The translations under genes were made by a program, and so were the position numbers. Positions 7,557-15,506 of a stretch of DNA of 64,000 nt are shown here, piece after piece. The notes beneath the pieces are model-generated. The model was not told where the DNA came from. It saw nothing but the letters and a program-made list of their open reading frames with translations, and did not search any database. This DNA is from Hyphomicrobiales bacterium (lineage in GTDB: Bacteria; Pseudomonadota; Alphaproteobacteria; Rhizobiales; Rhizobiaceae), in contig QEVK01000001.1 of assembly GCA_003577315.1 (NCBI GenBank), forward strand, positions 62,001 through 126,000. The letters are read 5' to 3'. Position 1 is the stretch's first letter. Each line of letters starts with the position of its first letter.

Positions 7557-9008
7557 TCAGACCCCGCTCGCCGGGATGCCGCTGCGCTCTATCCTGCGCG
7601 GGGCGACGACCTCCTTCCATGTCGACAGCGCCTTGTTGACCGCCATGTGCGGCTCGCGCGCCACGAACTCGCCATGGCCGGGCTTCGCCCTGACCGCGCC
7701 GTCCTCCACCGCCGGCTCGCCGCGGGTGAAGACGAAGCGCGGCAGGCCCCTGACCTCGACGCCCTCGAAGACGTTGTAGTCGATGACCGACTGCTGCGAC
7801 TTCGCCGAGATGGTCTTCCTGCGCTCGGGATCCCAGACCACGATGTCGGCGTCCGCGCCTTCGACGATGGCGCCCTTCCTCGGGTACATGTTGAGGATCT
7901 TGGCGATGTTGGTCGAGGTGACGGCGACGAACTCGTTGGGCGTCAGCCGGCCGGTGTTGACGCCGAAGGTCCACAGCACCGGCATGCGGTCCTCGAGCCC
8001 GCCTGTGCCGTTGGGGATCTTGGTGAAGTCGCCGACGCCGAAGCGCTTCTGCTCGGTGGTGAACGAGCAATGGTCGGTCGCCACCACCTGCAACGAGCCG
8101 GCGGCCAGCCCCGCCCACAGCGAATCCTGGTGCAGCTTCGAGCGGAAGGGCGGGCTCATGACGCGCCGCGCCGCATGGTCCCAGTCCTTGTCGAAATATT
8201 CGGTCTCGTCGAGCACGAGATGCTGGATCAGCGGCTCGCCGAAGACGCGCATGCCCTTCTGCCGCGCGCGGCGGATCGCCTCGTGGCTCTGCTCGCACGA
8301 GGTGTGGACGACATAGAGCGGCACGCCCGCCATGTCGGCGATCATGATGGCGCGGTTGGTCGCCTCGCCCTCGACCTCGGGCGGGCGCGAATAGGCGTGC
8401 GCCTCCGGCCCGTCATTGCCCTCGGCAAGCAGCTTCTGGCTGAGCGCGGCGACGACGTCGCCGTTCTCGGCATGGACCAGCGGCAGCGCGCCGAGCTCGG
8501 CGCAGCGCTGGAACGAGGCGAACATCTCGTCGTCGTTGACCATCAGCGCGCCCTTGTAGGCCATGAAGTGCTTGAACGAGGTGATGCCGCGCTCCACCAC
8601 CTGCGGCATCTCGTCGAACACCTCCTTCCCCCACCAGGTGATCGCCATGTGGAAGGAGTAGTCGCAGCACGCCTTGACCGACTTGTTGTCCCACATCTGC
8701 ATGGCTTCGAGCAGCGACTGGCCGGGCGCGGGCAGGCAGAAATCGACCACCATGGTGGTGCCGCCCGACAGCGCCGCGCGCGTTCCGCTCTCGAAATCGT
8801 CGGCCGAATAGGTGCCCATGAACGGCATTTCGAGGTGGGTGTGCGGGTCGATGCCGCCCGGCATGACGTAGCAGCCGGTGGCGTCGAACACGTGGTCGCC
8901 GTGCAGGTCCGGCCCTATTGCCGCGATCCTGCCGCCCTTGATGAGCACGTCGGCCTTCCAGGTGCGGTCGGCGGTGACGATGGTTCCGTTCTTGATGACT
9001 TTTGTCAT
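7557..9008 (-). CDS. hydA: Dihydropyrimidinase (D-hydantoinase)
   Basis: A 483-aa cyclic amidohydrolase that opens dihydrouracil/dihydrothymine to N-carbamoyl-beta-alanine (or its 2-methyl form). Metal ligands are visible: HTH (His57, His59) in GGIDPHTHLE, the lysine expected to be carboxylated (Lys152 in FMAYKG), His179, His235 in VVHTS and Asp312 in TDHCSF. The ATG at 9008 overlaps the stop of the upstream membrane-protein gene by 4 nt. A far longer open frame running on to 11117 is only a read-through of the neighbouring genes in another frame. It is the second step of reductive pyrimidine degradation, after the preT/preA product located 6 kb away. Confidence 0.95.
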   Translation of the reverse strand: MTKVIKNGTIVTADRTWKADVLIKGGRIAAIGPDLHGDHVFDATGCYVMPGGIDPHTHLEMPFMGTYSADDFESGTRAALSGGTTMVVDFCLPAPGQSLLEAMQMWDNKSVKACCDYSFHMAITWWGKEVFDEMPQVVERGITSFKHFMAYKGALMVNDDEMFASFQRCAELGALPLVHAENGDVVAALSQKLLAEGNDGPEAHAYSRPPEVEGEATNRAIMIADMAGVPLYVVHTSCEQSHEAIRRARQKGMRVFGEPLIQHLVLDETEYFDKDWDHAARRVMSPPFRSKLHQDSLWAGLAAGSLQVVATDHCSFTTEQKRFGVGDFTKIPNGTGGLEDRMPVLWTFGVNTGRLTPNEFVAVTSTNIAKILNMYPRKGAIVEGADADIVVWDPERRKTISAKSQQSVIDYNVFEGVEVRGLPRFVFTRGEPAVEDGAVRAKPGHGEFVAREPHMAVNKALSTWKEVVAPRRIERSGIPASGV

Positions 9009-9898
9009 TTCGTTCCCCTGTTCTCCCGCATCCGGCGCGGCCGCCGGGTGCGGATGTCCCTTATCAGCGCATCGAGCGTGCCGTAGATCGGCACCACAAC
9101 CGCGAAGCTGGCCGACTTGAAGTGGTGTCCGTCGCGGCGGCACACGCCCGCGATCCGTTCCTGATAGTGTGGCGTAAGCCAGATGCGCGCGAAACCCAGA
9201 AACTGCACGACGACGTCTTCCTGCAGGTTCAGGATGCGCGAGTGGTTGGCGCGGAAGATCGAGAAGGCCGCGTAGAGCGCGGTCAGGATCGACAGGCCGA
9301 ATATGATGAGAAGGAAGGTCGGGTCGCCCGTGTAGCGGCCCGAGGCGACGGCGTAGAGCCAGGCGAGCGCCGAAAAGACGACGAAGGTCTTGGCGATGCG
9401 GAAGCCGGCATTGATGCCTTCCAGCTCGCGGCGGTACTTGTCCTCGATCTGCTGCTCGATCTCGCGCAGCTTCTTCTTGAACTCGTAGAGGCGCTGGTTC
9501 TCCTCGTCCGTGTGCTCCTCGCCGCGCGCCTCGCCGAGGATGTCGAACGCCTTCAGCGTCATCTCGTCGATGGCCGACCAGCCCGGCAGCGGCAGGATCG
9601 CCGGCGGCAGGTACTGGCCGATGCGCTCGAACACCACGTAGATGATGTGGATCGTGGTCAGGAACATGAACAGGATGAGCAGCAGCGCGAAATCGGACAC
9701 GCCGAGCACGTCGAAGATCGTCTGGTAGTTCTGCACCACCTGGTTGAGCAGCTCGATGTCCGGCAGGAAGCCCTCCGAGGCGCTGCCGACCTCGGTGAAG
9801 CCGGAGGCGACGTAGAAGACGAGGCCGGAGACGATCAGCCTCGAGGTCATGAAGTTCGAGAACCGGATTACATTCTGCAGCAATCCCTCGACGTCCAT
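9005..9898 (-). CDS. Unknown integral membrane protein inside the pyrimidine operon
   Basis: A 297-aa protein I cannot assign to a named family. Visible layout: a weakly hydrophobic segment (about 20-34), a clear transmembrane helix (69-90), a highly charged probable coiled coil (about 127-165, rich in E/K/R/Q), two helices (about 170-187 and 193-215), then a basic C-terminal tail ending in a run of Arg. There is no signal peptide and no enzymatic motif. It is 12 nt downstream of the carbamoylase gene and overlaps the dihydropyrimidinase start by 4 nt (ATGA), so it is translationally coupled to catabolic enzymes. Possible roles are a membrane anchor or accessory transporter; neither is shown. 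Confidence 0.8.
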   Translation of the reverse strand: MDVEGLLQNVIRFSNFMTSRLIVSGLVFYVASGFTEVGSASEGFLPDIELLNQVVQNYQTIFDVLGVSDFALLLILFMFLTTIHIIYVVFERIGQYLPPAILPLPGWSAIDEMTLKAFDILGEARGEEHTDEENQRLYEFKKKLREIEQQIEDKYRRELEGINAGFRIAKTFVVFSALAWLYAVASGRYTGDPTFLLIIFGLSILTALYAAFSIFRANHSRILNLQEDVVVQFLGFARIWLTPHYQERIAGVCRRDGHHFKSASFAVVVPIYGTLDALIRDIRTRRPRRMRENRGTK

Positions 9899-9910
9899 GA
9901 CCGGCCATCC

Positions 9911-11161
9911 CTATTCGACGATCTCCGCCGTCTCGACCACGGCATGGAACAGCACGTCCGCGCCCGCCGCCGCCCATTCCTTCGAGATGTCCTCCGCCTC
10001 GTTGTGCGACAGCCCGTCGACGCAGGGGCACATGACCATGGTCGCGGGCGCCACCTTGGCCGCCCAGCAGGCGTCGTGTCCCGCGCCCGAGACGATGTCC
10101 ATGTGCGAGTAGCCGAGCTTGTCGGCGGCCGCGCGCACGCGCTCCACCAGCACCGGGTCGAAGGTGACGGGATCGAAATGGCCGACCGCCTCGACCGAGC
10201 AGCCGACGCCGAGCTCGGCCGAGATCGCCGCCGCCCGCGTCTCGATCTCGGCGCGCATGCGGTTGAGCTTGGCCTGGTCCGGCGTGCGGATGTCGACGGT
10301 GAAGATCACCGTGCCGGGCAGGACGTTGCGCGAGTTGGGCGAGAACTTGACCTGGCCCACGCCGCCGACCGCGCCGGGCTGGGCGGCCATGGCCACCTCC
10401 TGCACCATCTCGAAGATGCGCGCCATGGCGAGCCCGGCATTGACACGCATGGCCATCGGCGTCGAGCCGGTGTGGGCCTCCTTGCCCGTCAGCGTGAATT
10501 CGAGCCACCACAGGCCCTGGCAGTGGGTGACGACGCCGATCTGCCTGTCCTCGGCCTCGAGGATCGGCCCCTGCTCGATGTGGTACTCGAAATAGGCGTG
10601 CATCCTGCGCGCGCCGACCTCCTCGTCGCCCTGCCAGCCGATGCGCTTCAGCTCCTCGCCATAGGTCTTGCCGTCGAGGTCCTTGCGGCCATAGGCGTAG
10701 TCGAGCGAATGAACGCCGGCGAACACGCCCGAGGCGAGCATCGCCGGCGCGAAGCGCGCGCCCTCCTCGTTGGCCCAGTTGGTGACGACGATCGGGTGCC
10801 TCGTCCTGATGCCGAGGTCGTTGAGCGTGCGCACCACCTCCAGCCCCGCCAGCACGCCGAGCACGCCGTCGTAGCGGCCGCCGGTCGGCTGGGTGTCGAG
10901 ATGCGAGCCGACATAGACCGGCAGCGCGTCGGGGTCGGCGCCCGGCCGCGTGGCGAACATCGTGCCCATCTTGTCGACGCCCATCGTCAGGCCGGCCTCC
11001 TCGCACCAGCGCCTGAACAGGTGCCGGCCCTGGCCGTCCTCGTCGGTCAGCGTCTGGCGGTTGTTGCCGCCGGCCACGCCCGGGCCGATCTCCGCCATCT
11101 CGTGGATCGCGTCCCACAGACGGTCCGCATTGATGCGCAGGTTCTCGCCCGGTGCAGCCAT
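9911..11161 (-). CDS. Zn-dependent N-carbamoyl-beta-alanine / N-carbamoyl-amino-acid amidohydrolase (M20 family)
   Basis: A 416-aa M20/hydantoinase-carbamoylase family enzyme. Bimetal ligands are in place: His87 in GSHLDTQPTGG, Asp98 in RYDGVLG, the bridging Glu pair in NEEGARF (132-133), His194 in HIEQGPILE and a C-terminal His in SHNEAED. GAGHDA is the typical carbamoylase substrate loop. It hydrolyses the ureido group released by dihydropyrimidinase, giving beta-alanine (or beta-aminoisobutyrate), CO2 and ammonia. It lies between the cupin gene (10 nt gap) and the membrane-protein gene. Equivalent genes are called hydC, pydC, amaB or hyuC in different species, so I leave the symbol open. 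Confidence 0.92.
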   Translation of the reverse strand: MAAPGENLRINADRLWDAIHEMAEIGPGVAGGNNRQTLTDEDGQGRHLFRRWCEEAGLTMGVDKMGTMFATRPGADPDALPVYVGSHLDTQPTGGRYDGVLGVLAGLEVVRTLNDLGIRTRHPIVVTNWANEEGARFAPAMLASGVFAGVHSLDYAYGRKDLDGKTYGEELKRIGWQGDEEVGARRMHAYFEYHIEQGPILEAEDRQIGVVTHCQGLWWLEFTLTGKEAHTGSTPMAMRVNAGLAMARIFEMVQEVAMAAQPGAVGGVGQVKFSPNSRNVLPGTVIFTVDIRTPDQAKLNRMRAEIETRAAAISAELGVGCSVEAVGHFDPVTFDPVLVERVRAAADKLGYSHMDIVSGAGHDACWAAKVAPATMVMCPCVDGLSHNEAEDISKEWAAAGADVLFHAVVETAEIVE

Positions 11162-11171
11162 TCGACTTCCT

Positions 11172-11468
11172 CTATCGCGGTTTCAGCTCGACCTCGACGA
11201 ACGACATCGGCGCATCGCCGGCGTTGACGACATTGTGCTCGACGCCCTCGCTGCGGCGATAGGCGACGCCGGCCTCCATGTCGGCCCGGCGGCTTCCCCC
11301 GCCGGGCTCCTCCAGAAGCATGTGGCACGGCGTCAGCGTGGTGACGACGTAGTCCATGCCGTGCCGGTGCCAGCCCGTCTGCGCGCCGGGCGCGAAGTCC
11401 CAGCGCGTGACGCGGACCCTGTCGTCGTCGACGAGCACTTCATGGGTTGCCTGCGCACGCCCCGCCAT
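11172..11468 (-). CDS. Small cupin-domain protein
   Basis: A 98-aa single-domain cupin. Motif 1 has GWHRHGMDYVV with His34 and His36; motif 2 has His78 in EGVEHNVVN. These residues would bind a metal, although the motif-1 glutamate is replaced by Asp39/Tyr40. It begins 3 nt after the aminotransferase stop and ends 10 nt before the carbamoylase, so it is cotranscribed with both. Small cupins in catabolic operons can be isomerases, lyases or ligand sensors; which one applies here is unknown. Confidence 0.85.
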   Translation of the reverse strand: MAGRAQATHEVLVDDDRVRVTRWDFAPGAQTGWHRHGMDYVVTTLTPCHMLLEEPGGGSRRADMEAGVAYRRSEGVEHNVVNAGDAPMSFVEVELKPR

Positions 11469-11471
11469 CGC

Positions 11472-12800
11472 CTATTCGACCTCCCGCAGCACGGCGCGCA
11501 CGCCGTCGACCAGCTCGTCGATCTGGCCCTTCTCGATGATGAGCGGCGGCGACAGCGCGATGATGTCGCCGGTGGTGCGGATCAGGAAGCCCTTCTCGAA
11601 CGCCTTGATGAAGGCGGAGAAGGCGCGCTTGGCCGGCTGGCCGGCGATAGGCTGAAGCTCGACCGCGCCGACGAGGCCGATGTTGCGGATGTCGATGACG
11701 TTCGGCTCGCCCTTGAGCGAGTGCAGCGCGTCCTCCCAGTAGGGCGCGAGCTCGGTGCCGCGCGTCAAAAGCCCTTCCTCCTTGTAGGTGTCGAGCGTGC
11801 CCAGCGCGGCGGCCGAGGCGATCGGGTTGCCCGAATAGGTGTAGCCGTGGAAGAACTCGATCAGGTGCTCCGGCCCGGTCATGAAGGCGTCGTGGATCTC
11901 CTTCCTCACGAACACCGCGCCCATCGGGATGACGCCGTTCGACACGCCCTTGGCCGTGGTGATGATGTCGGGGACGACGCCGAAATAGTCGGCCGCGAAC
12001 GGCGTGCCGAGGCGGCCGAAGCCGGTGATGACCTCGTCGAAGATCAAGAGGATGCCGTGCCTGTCGCAGATCTCGCGCAGGCGCTGGAGATAGCCCTTCG
12101 GCGGGATGAGCACGCCGGTCGAGCCCGCCACCGGCTCCACGATCACCGCCGCGATCGTCGAGGCGTCGTGCAGGGCCACGATCCGCTCCAGCTCGTCGGC
12201 AAGCTCTGCGCCGTGCTCCGGCACGCCACGGGTGAAGGCGTTCTTGCCCGGAATGTGGGTGTGCGGCAGGTGGTCGACGCCGGTGAGCAGCGTGCCGAAC
12301 ATCTTGCGGTTGGCGACGATGCCGCCGACCGAGACGCCGCCGAAATTGACGCCGTGATAGCCGCGCTCGCGGCCGATCAGGCGGAAGCGCGAGCCGTCGC
12401 CGCGCACGCGGTGATAGGCGAGCGCGATCTTGAGCGCCGTGTCGACCGACTCGGAGCCCGAATTGGTGAAGAAGACGTGGTCCATGCCCTGCGGCGCGAT
12501 GTCGACCAGCCGGTTGGCCAGCTCGAACACCACCGGATGGCCCATCTGGAAGGCAGGCGCGTAGTCGAGGTCGGCGGCCTGGCGCTGGATCGCCTCGGTG
12601 ATCTTCGGCCGGCAGTGGCCGGCATTGACGCACCACAGGCCGGCCGTGCCGTCCAGCACCTTGCGGCCGTCGGCGGTGGTATAGTGCATGTCCCTGGCCC
12701 CGACCAGCATTCGCGGTGCCTGCTTGAACTGACGGTTCGCCGTGAACGGCATCCAGAATGCGCTGAGATCGTTCGGCGCGACGTTGAGCCTGTTGGACAT
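11472..12800 (-). CDS. Class III omega-aminotransferase, probable beta-alanine--pyruvate transaminase
   Basis: A 442-aa PLP enzyme of the omega-amino acid:pyruvate aminotransferase group. The PLP lysine is Lys284 in TTAKGVSNG, the cofactor aspartate is in FDEVITG (254-260), and NSGSES (113-118) binds phosphate. The N-terminal FWMPFTANRQFK stretch is typical of beta-alanine--pyruvate transaminase. I used ATG 12800, preceded by AAAGGAAAGG, rather than an upstream start at 12902 that would encode a basic nonhomologous leader. It is the first gene of the nine-gene operon and would convert beta-alanine to malonate semialdehyde. No malonate-semialdehyde dehydrogenase is in the window. Confidence 0.9.
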   Translation of the reverse strand: MSNRLNVAPNDLSAFWMPFTANRQFKQAPRMLVGARDMHYTTADGRKVLDGTAGLWCVNAGHCRPKITEAIQRQAADLDYAPAFQMGHPVVFELANRLVDIAPQGMDHVFFTNSGSESVDTALKIALAYHRVRGDGSRFRLIGRERGYHGVNFGGVSVGGIVANRKMFGTLLTGVDHLPHTHIPGKNAFTRGVPEHGAELADELERIVALHDASTIAAVIVEPVAGSTGVLIPPKGYLQRLREICDRHGILLIFDEVITGFGRLGTPFAADYFGVVPDIITTAKGVSNGVIPMGAVFVRKEIHDAFMTGPEHLIEFFHGYTYSGNPIASAAALGTLDTYKEEGLLTRGTELAPYWEDALHSLKGEPNVIDIRNIGLVGAVELQPIAGQPAKRAFSAFIKAFEKGFLIRTTGDIIALSPPLIIEKGQIDELVDGVRAVLREVE

Positions 12801-12865
12801 GACCAAGCCTTTCCTTTTCGGTTTTCGAGTGCCCCTCGTTATGCGGCCAACGCTTGGTTCTTCGC

Positions 12866-12882
12866 GCGTAGCTGTGCTACGC
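12866..12882 (-). promoter_or_regulatory. 17-bp inverted repeat ahead of the aminotransferase operon
   Basis: A perfect dyad, GCGTAGC-TGT-GCTACGC, lies between the RutR-like operator and the aminotransferase start. A possible leftward promoter overlaps it: TTGTCC (12897-12902) and TAGCAC, 17 nt apart. It could be an operator or a 5' leader hairpin. Confidence 0.4.
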
Positions 12883-12886
12883 ATTT

Positions 12887-12902
12887 TTGACCGATTGGAC
12901 AA
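12887..12902 (-). promoter_or_regulatory. RutR-like operator 1
   Basis: TTGACCGATTGGACAA matches the E. coli RutR consensus TTGACCAnnTGGTCAA at 12 of 14 defined positions. It lies 87 nt upstream of the aminotransferase ATG and 146 nt from the divergent TetR start, where repression of the leftward operon would be expected. A near copy occurs upstream of preT (16923-16938). Confidence 0.7.
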
Positions 12903-12985
12903 ACGTTAGCATCGCCAGACGGGCGGTCAAGCGATTACTAGCGCAGGTGCCCGGCGCGGGGCGCGCTCCACGGCCGGGGGATGGC

Positions 12986-13005
12986 TGGTCCAGACGATTG
13001 GTCCA
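12986..13005 (+). promoter_or_regulatory. Direct TGGTCCA repeats before the TetR gene
   Basis: Two copies of TGGTCCA (12986-12992 and 12999-13005), 13 nt apart, 43 nt before the TetR start. Each contains the GGTC core also present in the RutR-like operators. They could be an autoregulatory site; the evidence is weak. Confidence 0.25.
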
Positions 13006-13047
13006 GAAACCGGACGGCGCGGGCAAAGCCAGGGAGAGGATCGCGAC

Positions 13048-13692
13048 ATGGACGCCGCAACGGATGCCGCAAGGCCAAAGCGCCGCACCCGCATCCAGAC
13101 GCAGAAGCGCGAGGTCATCCTCGAGGCGGCGCTGGAGGTGTTCTCGCAGCACGGCTTCCGCGGCGCCACCATCGACCAGATCGCCGAGGCCGCCGGCATG
13201 TCCAAGCCGAACCTGCTCTACTATTTCCGCTCCAAGGAGGCGATCCACGTCACGCTGATGCAGCGGCTGCTGGAGACCTGGCTCGCGCCGCTGAAGGAGC
13301 TCGACGACGTCGGCGACCCGATGGCGGAGCTTCGCGGCTACATCCGCCGCAAGCTGGAGATGGCGCGCGACTACCCGCGCGAGAGCCGGCTGTTCGCCAA
13401 CGAGATATTGCAGGGCGCGCCGCGCATCATGCCGATGATCGAGGGCGAGCTGAAGGCGCTGGTGGACGAGAAGGCGAGCGTGATTCGCGGCTGGATGGCG
13501 GCCGGCCGCATCGCCCGCACCGACCCCTACCACCTGATCTTCTCGATCTGGGCGACGACCCAGCATTATGCCGACTTCGACGTGCAGGTGCGCGCCGTGC
13601 TCGGGCCGCGCCGCGGCGGCGACGGCCGTTTCGAGGACGCCGCGCGCTTCCTCGAGCAGCTCTATCTCGACGGGCTGAAGCCGAAGGGATAG
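13048..13692 (+). CDS. rutR: RutR-type TetR-family pyrimidine regulator
   Basis: A 214-aa TetR-family protein resembling E. coli RutR along its whole length. The N-terminal HTH includes GATIDQIAEAAGMSKPNLLY with YYFRSKEA (about residues 40-67). The C-terminal ligand domain carries RutR-like blocks such as WLAPLK, RDYPRESRLF, DEKASVIRGWM, DPYHLIFSIWA and TQHYADF. RutR binds uracil or thymine, which releases it from DNA. The gene is divergent from the importer/hydrolase operon and faces away from preTA. RutR-like operators precede both of those operons, so it is most likely their local uracil-responsive repressor. Confidence 0.9.
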   Translation: MDAATDAARPKRRTRIQTQKREVILEAALEVFSQHGFRGATIDQIAEAAGMSKPNLLYYFRSKEAIHVTLMQRLLETWLAPLKELDDVGDPMAELRGYIRRKLEMARDYPRESRLFANEILQGAPRIMPMIEGELKALVDEKASVIRGWMAAGRIARTDPYHLIFSIWATTQHYADFDVQVRAVLGPRRGGDGRFEDAARFLEQLYLDGLKPKG

Positions 13693-13717
13693 CGGCGCAA
13701 GGGGCCCGCGGCCGTTG

Positions 13718-13972
13718 TTACAGCAGGTATTCGCCGCTTTCCTCGATCGCGACGGGCTTGAGATCGAGAAGGGCGGCCTGCGTCTGCGGCGAGATGGCGG
13801 CCGCCGGCAGCGTGCTCACCGTCGGCCCGCGGCGGCGGCGCGGCGGCGGGGGCGTCACCGCCTCCGGCGCGAGGTCGATGTCGTCCGCGGAGAGCGAGGT
13901 CGCCGAAAGCTCGGTCGCGAGCCGGCGCAGGGCCTTCACGTCGGGCGCGCCGCTGGCCTTGATGACGATCAT
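13718..13972 (-). CDS. Small hypothetical protein (84 aa)
   Basis: A short open frame starting MIVIKASGAPD with a GGAGG ribosome site 4 nt before the ATG. The middle is Pro/Arg-rich (PPPPRRRRGP, about residues 41-50) and the C-terminus is acidic. No known domain and no signal peptide. It sits on the minus strand downstream of preA, convergent with the TetR gene (25 nt between stops). A hairpin separates it from preA, so it may have its own promoter. The ribosome site and size make it a plausible gene, but coding is not certain. Confidence 0.55.
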   Translation of the reverse strand: MIVIKASGAPDVKALRRLATELSATSLSADDIDLAPEAVTPPPPRRRRGPTVSTLPAAAISPQTQAALLDLKPVAIEESGEYLL

Positions 13973-14134
13973 GCAGCCTCCGCCTCTTCCGCGTCCTGCG
14001 AACCTTGCGCGAGGCTTGCCGATTTGGGTTAAGGATCGGTTGATCTATGGCCCGCGCGCGCGGCTGCGCGGCATGGAAGCCGGCGCCCGGAACGCGGCGG
14101 CAACGAACACGGCGCAGGGGCGGAGGAAGGCGGC

Positions 14135-14171
14135 GATGGAGCCGCCGATACGCAACGCGGGCGGCTCCATC
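14135..14171 (-). terminator. Hairpin after preA
   Basis: A 12-bp perfect inverted repeat (14135-14146 pairs with 14160-14171) with a 13-nt loop begins 15 nt after the preA stop in the leftward direction. The following U-tract is poor, so it is either a weak intrinsic terminator or an mRNA-stabilising hairpin. Confidence 0.55.
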
Positions 14172-14186
14172 GCGCCTCGGGAGGAA

Positions 14187-15506
14187 CTATTCGGCGGCCT
14201 GCCTTGCCGCCGGATTGTTCGGATGCGTCGTCCAGTTGGCGTAGACCGGCTCGACCGGCATGCCGGTGCGCCTGTCGAGCGCGCCCGCCGCCAGCGGCTC
14301 CATGGTGATGCAGCCTTCGACCGGGCAGACGTTGACGCACAGGTTGCAGCCGACGCACTCCTCCTCCTTGACCTCGAAGTGGCGCGCGCCGTCGACGACG
14401 GCCGTGATCGCCTGGTGCGAGGTGTCCTCGCAGGCGATGTGGCAGCGGCCGCACTTGATGCACAGATCCTGGTTGATGTGCGCCTTGGCGACGTAGTTGA
14501 GGTTGAGGAACTGCCAGTCGGTGACGTTGGGCACGGCGCGGCCGACGATGTCGTCGAGGCTCGAATGGCCCTTGGCGTCCATCCAGTTGTTCAGGCCGTC
14601 GATCATCTCCTGCACGATCTTGAAGCCGTAGGTCATGGCCGCCGTGCACACCTGCACCGTGCCCGCGCCCAGCGCCATGAACTCGGCCGCGTCGCGCCAG
14701 GTGGTGATGCCGCCGATGCCGGAGATCGGCAGGCCGCGCGTCTCGGGATCGCGGGCGATCTCGGCCACCATGTTCATGGCGATGGGCTTGACCGCCGGGC
14801 CGCAATAGCCGCCATGCGTGCCCTTGCCGTCGATGGACGGTTCCGGGGAGAAATTGTCGAGATCGACCGCGGTGATCGAGTTGATGGTGTTGATGAGCGA
14901 CACCGCGTCGGTGCCGCCGGCGAAGGCGGCGCGCGCCGGCTTGCGGATGTCGGTGATGTTCGGCGTCAACTTGGTGATGACGGGCATGCGCGTGTTCTGC
15001 TTGCACCAGCGCACCACCATCTCGACATATTCGGGCACCTGCCCCACCGCCGAGCCCATGCCGCGCTCGCTCATGCCGTGCGGGCAGCCGAAGTTCAGCT
15101 CGATGCCGTCGGCGCCCGTCTCCTCGACCAGCGGCAGGATCGCCTTCCACGCGGCCTCCTCGCACGGCACCATGATCGACACCACCATGGCGCGGTCGGG
15201 CCAGTCGCGCTTGACCTGCTTGATCTCGCGCAGGTTCACGTAGAGGTCGCGGTCGGTGATGAGCTCGATGTTGTTCAGGCCCAGCAGCCGCCGGTCCGCG
15301 CCCCAGATCGCGCCGTAGCGCGGGCCGTTGACGTTGACGACGGGCGGCCCCTCCTCGCCCAGCGTCTTCCACACCACGCCGCCCCAGCCCGCCTTGAAGG
15401 CGCGGATGACGTTGTAGGCCTTGTCGGTCGGCGGCGCGGAAGCGAGCCAGAACGGGTTCGGCGACCTGATCCCCACGAAATCGGAACGGATGTCGGCCAT
15501 GCTCAT
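14187..15506 (-). CDS. preA: NAD-dependent dihydropyrimidine dehydrogenase subunit PreA
   Basis: A 439-aa FMN/iron-sulfur subunit. The N-terminal dihydroorotate-dehydrogenase-like TIM barrel holds the catalytic loop ELNFGCPHGM with Cys141, corresponding to the general-acid cysteine of mammalian dihydropyrimidine dehydrogenase. The C-terminal ferredoxin domain has two four-Cys sets (349, 352, 355, 359 and 384, 387, 390, 394) for two [4Fe-4S] clusters. It reduces uracil/thymine to the 5,6-dihydro form with electrons from PreT. ATG 15506 overlaps the preT stop by 4 nt. Complete and of normal length. Confidence 0.96.
   Translation of the reverse strand: MSMADIRSDFVGIRSPNPFWLASAPPTDKAYNVIRAFKAGWGGVVWKTLGEEGPPVVNVNGPRYGAIWGADRRLLGLNNIELITDRDLYVNLREIKQVKRDWPDRAMVVSIMVPCEEAAWKAILPLVEETGADGIELNFGCPHGMSERGMGSAVGQVPEYVEMVVRWCKQNTRMPVITKLTPNITDIRKPARAAFAGGTDAVSLINTINSITAVDLDNFSPEPSIDGKGTHGGYCGPAVKPIAMNMVAEIARDPETRGLPISGIGGITTWRDAAEFMALGAGTVQVCTAAMTYGFKIVQEMIDGLNNWMDAKGHSSLDDIVGRAVPNVTDWQFLNLNYVAKAHINQDLCIKCGRCHIACEDTSHQAITAVVDGARHFEVKEEECVGCNLCVNVCPVEGCITMEPLAAGALDRRTGMPVEPVYANWTTHPNNPAARQAAE

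Noticed and set aside
9009-11117. N-terminal extension of the dihydropyrimidinase frame
   Set aside because: The extension is out of frame with the membrane-protein and carbamoylase genes and is compositionally nonsense; the true start at 9008 has family homology and a 4-nt overlap.
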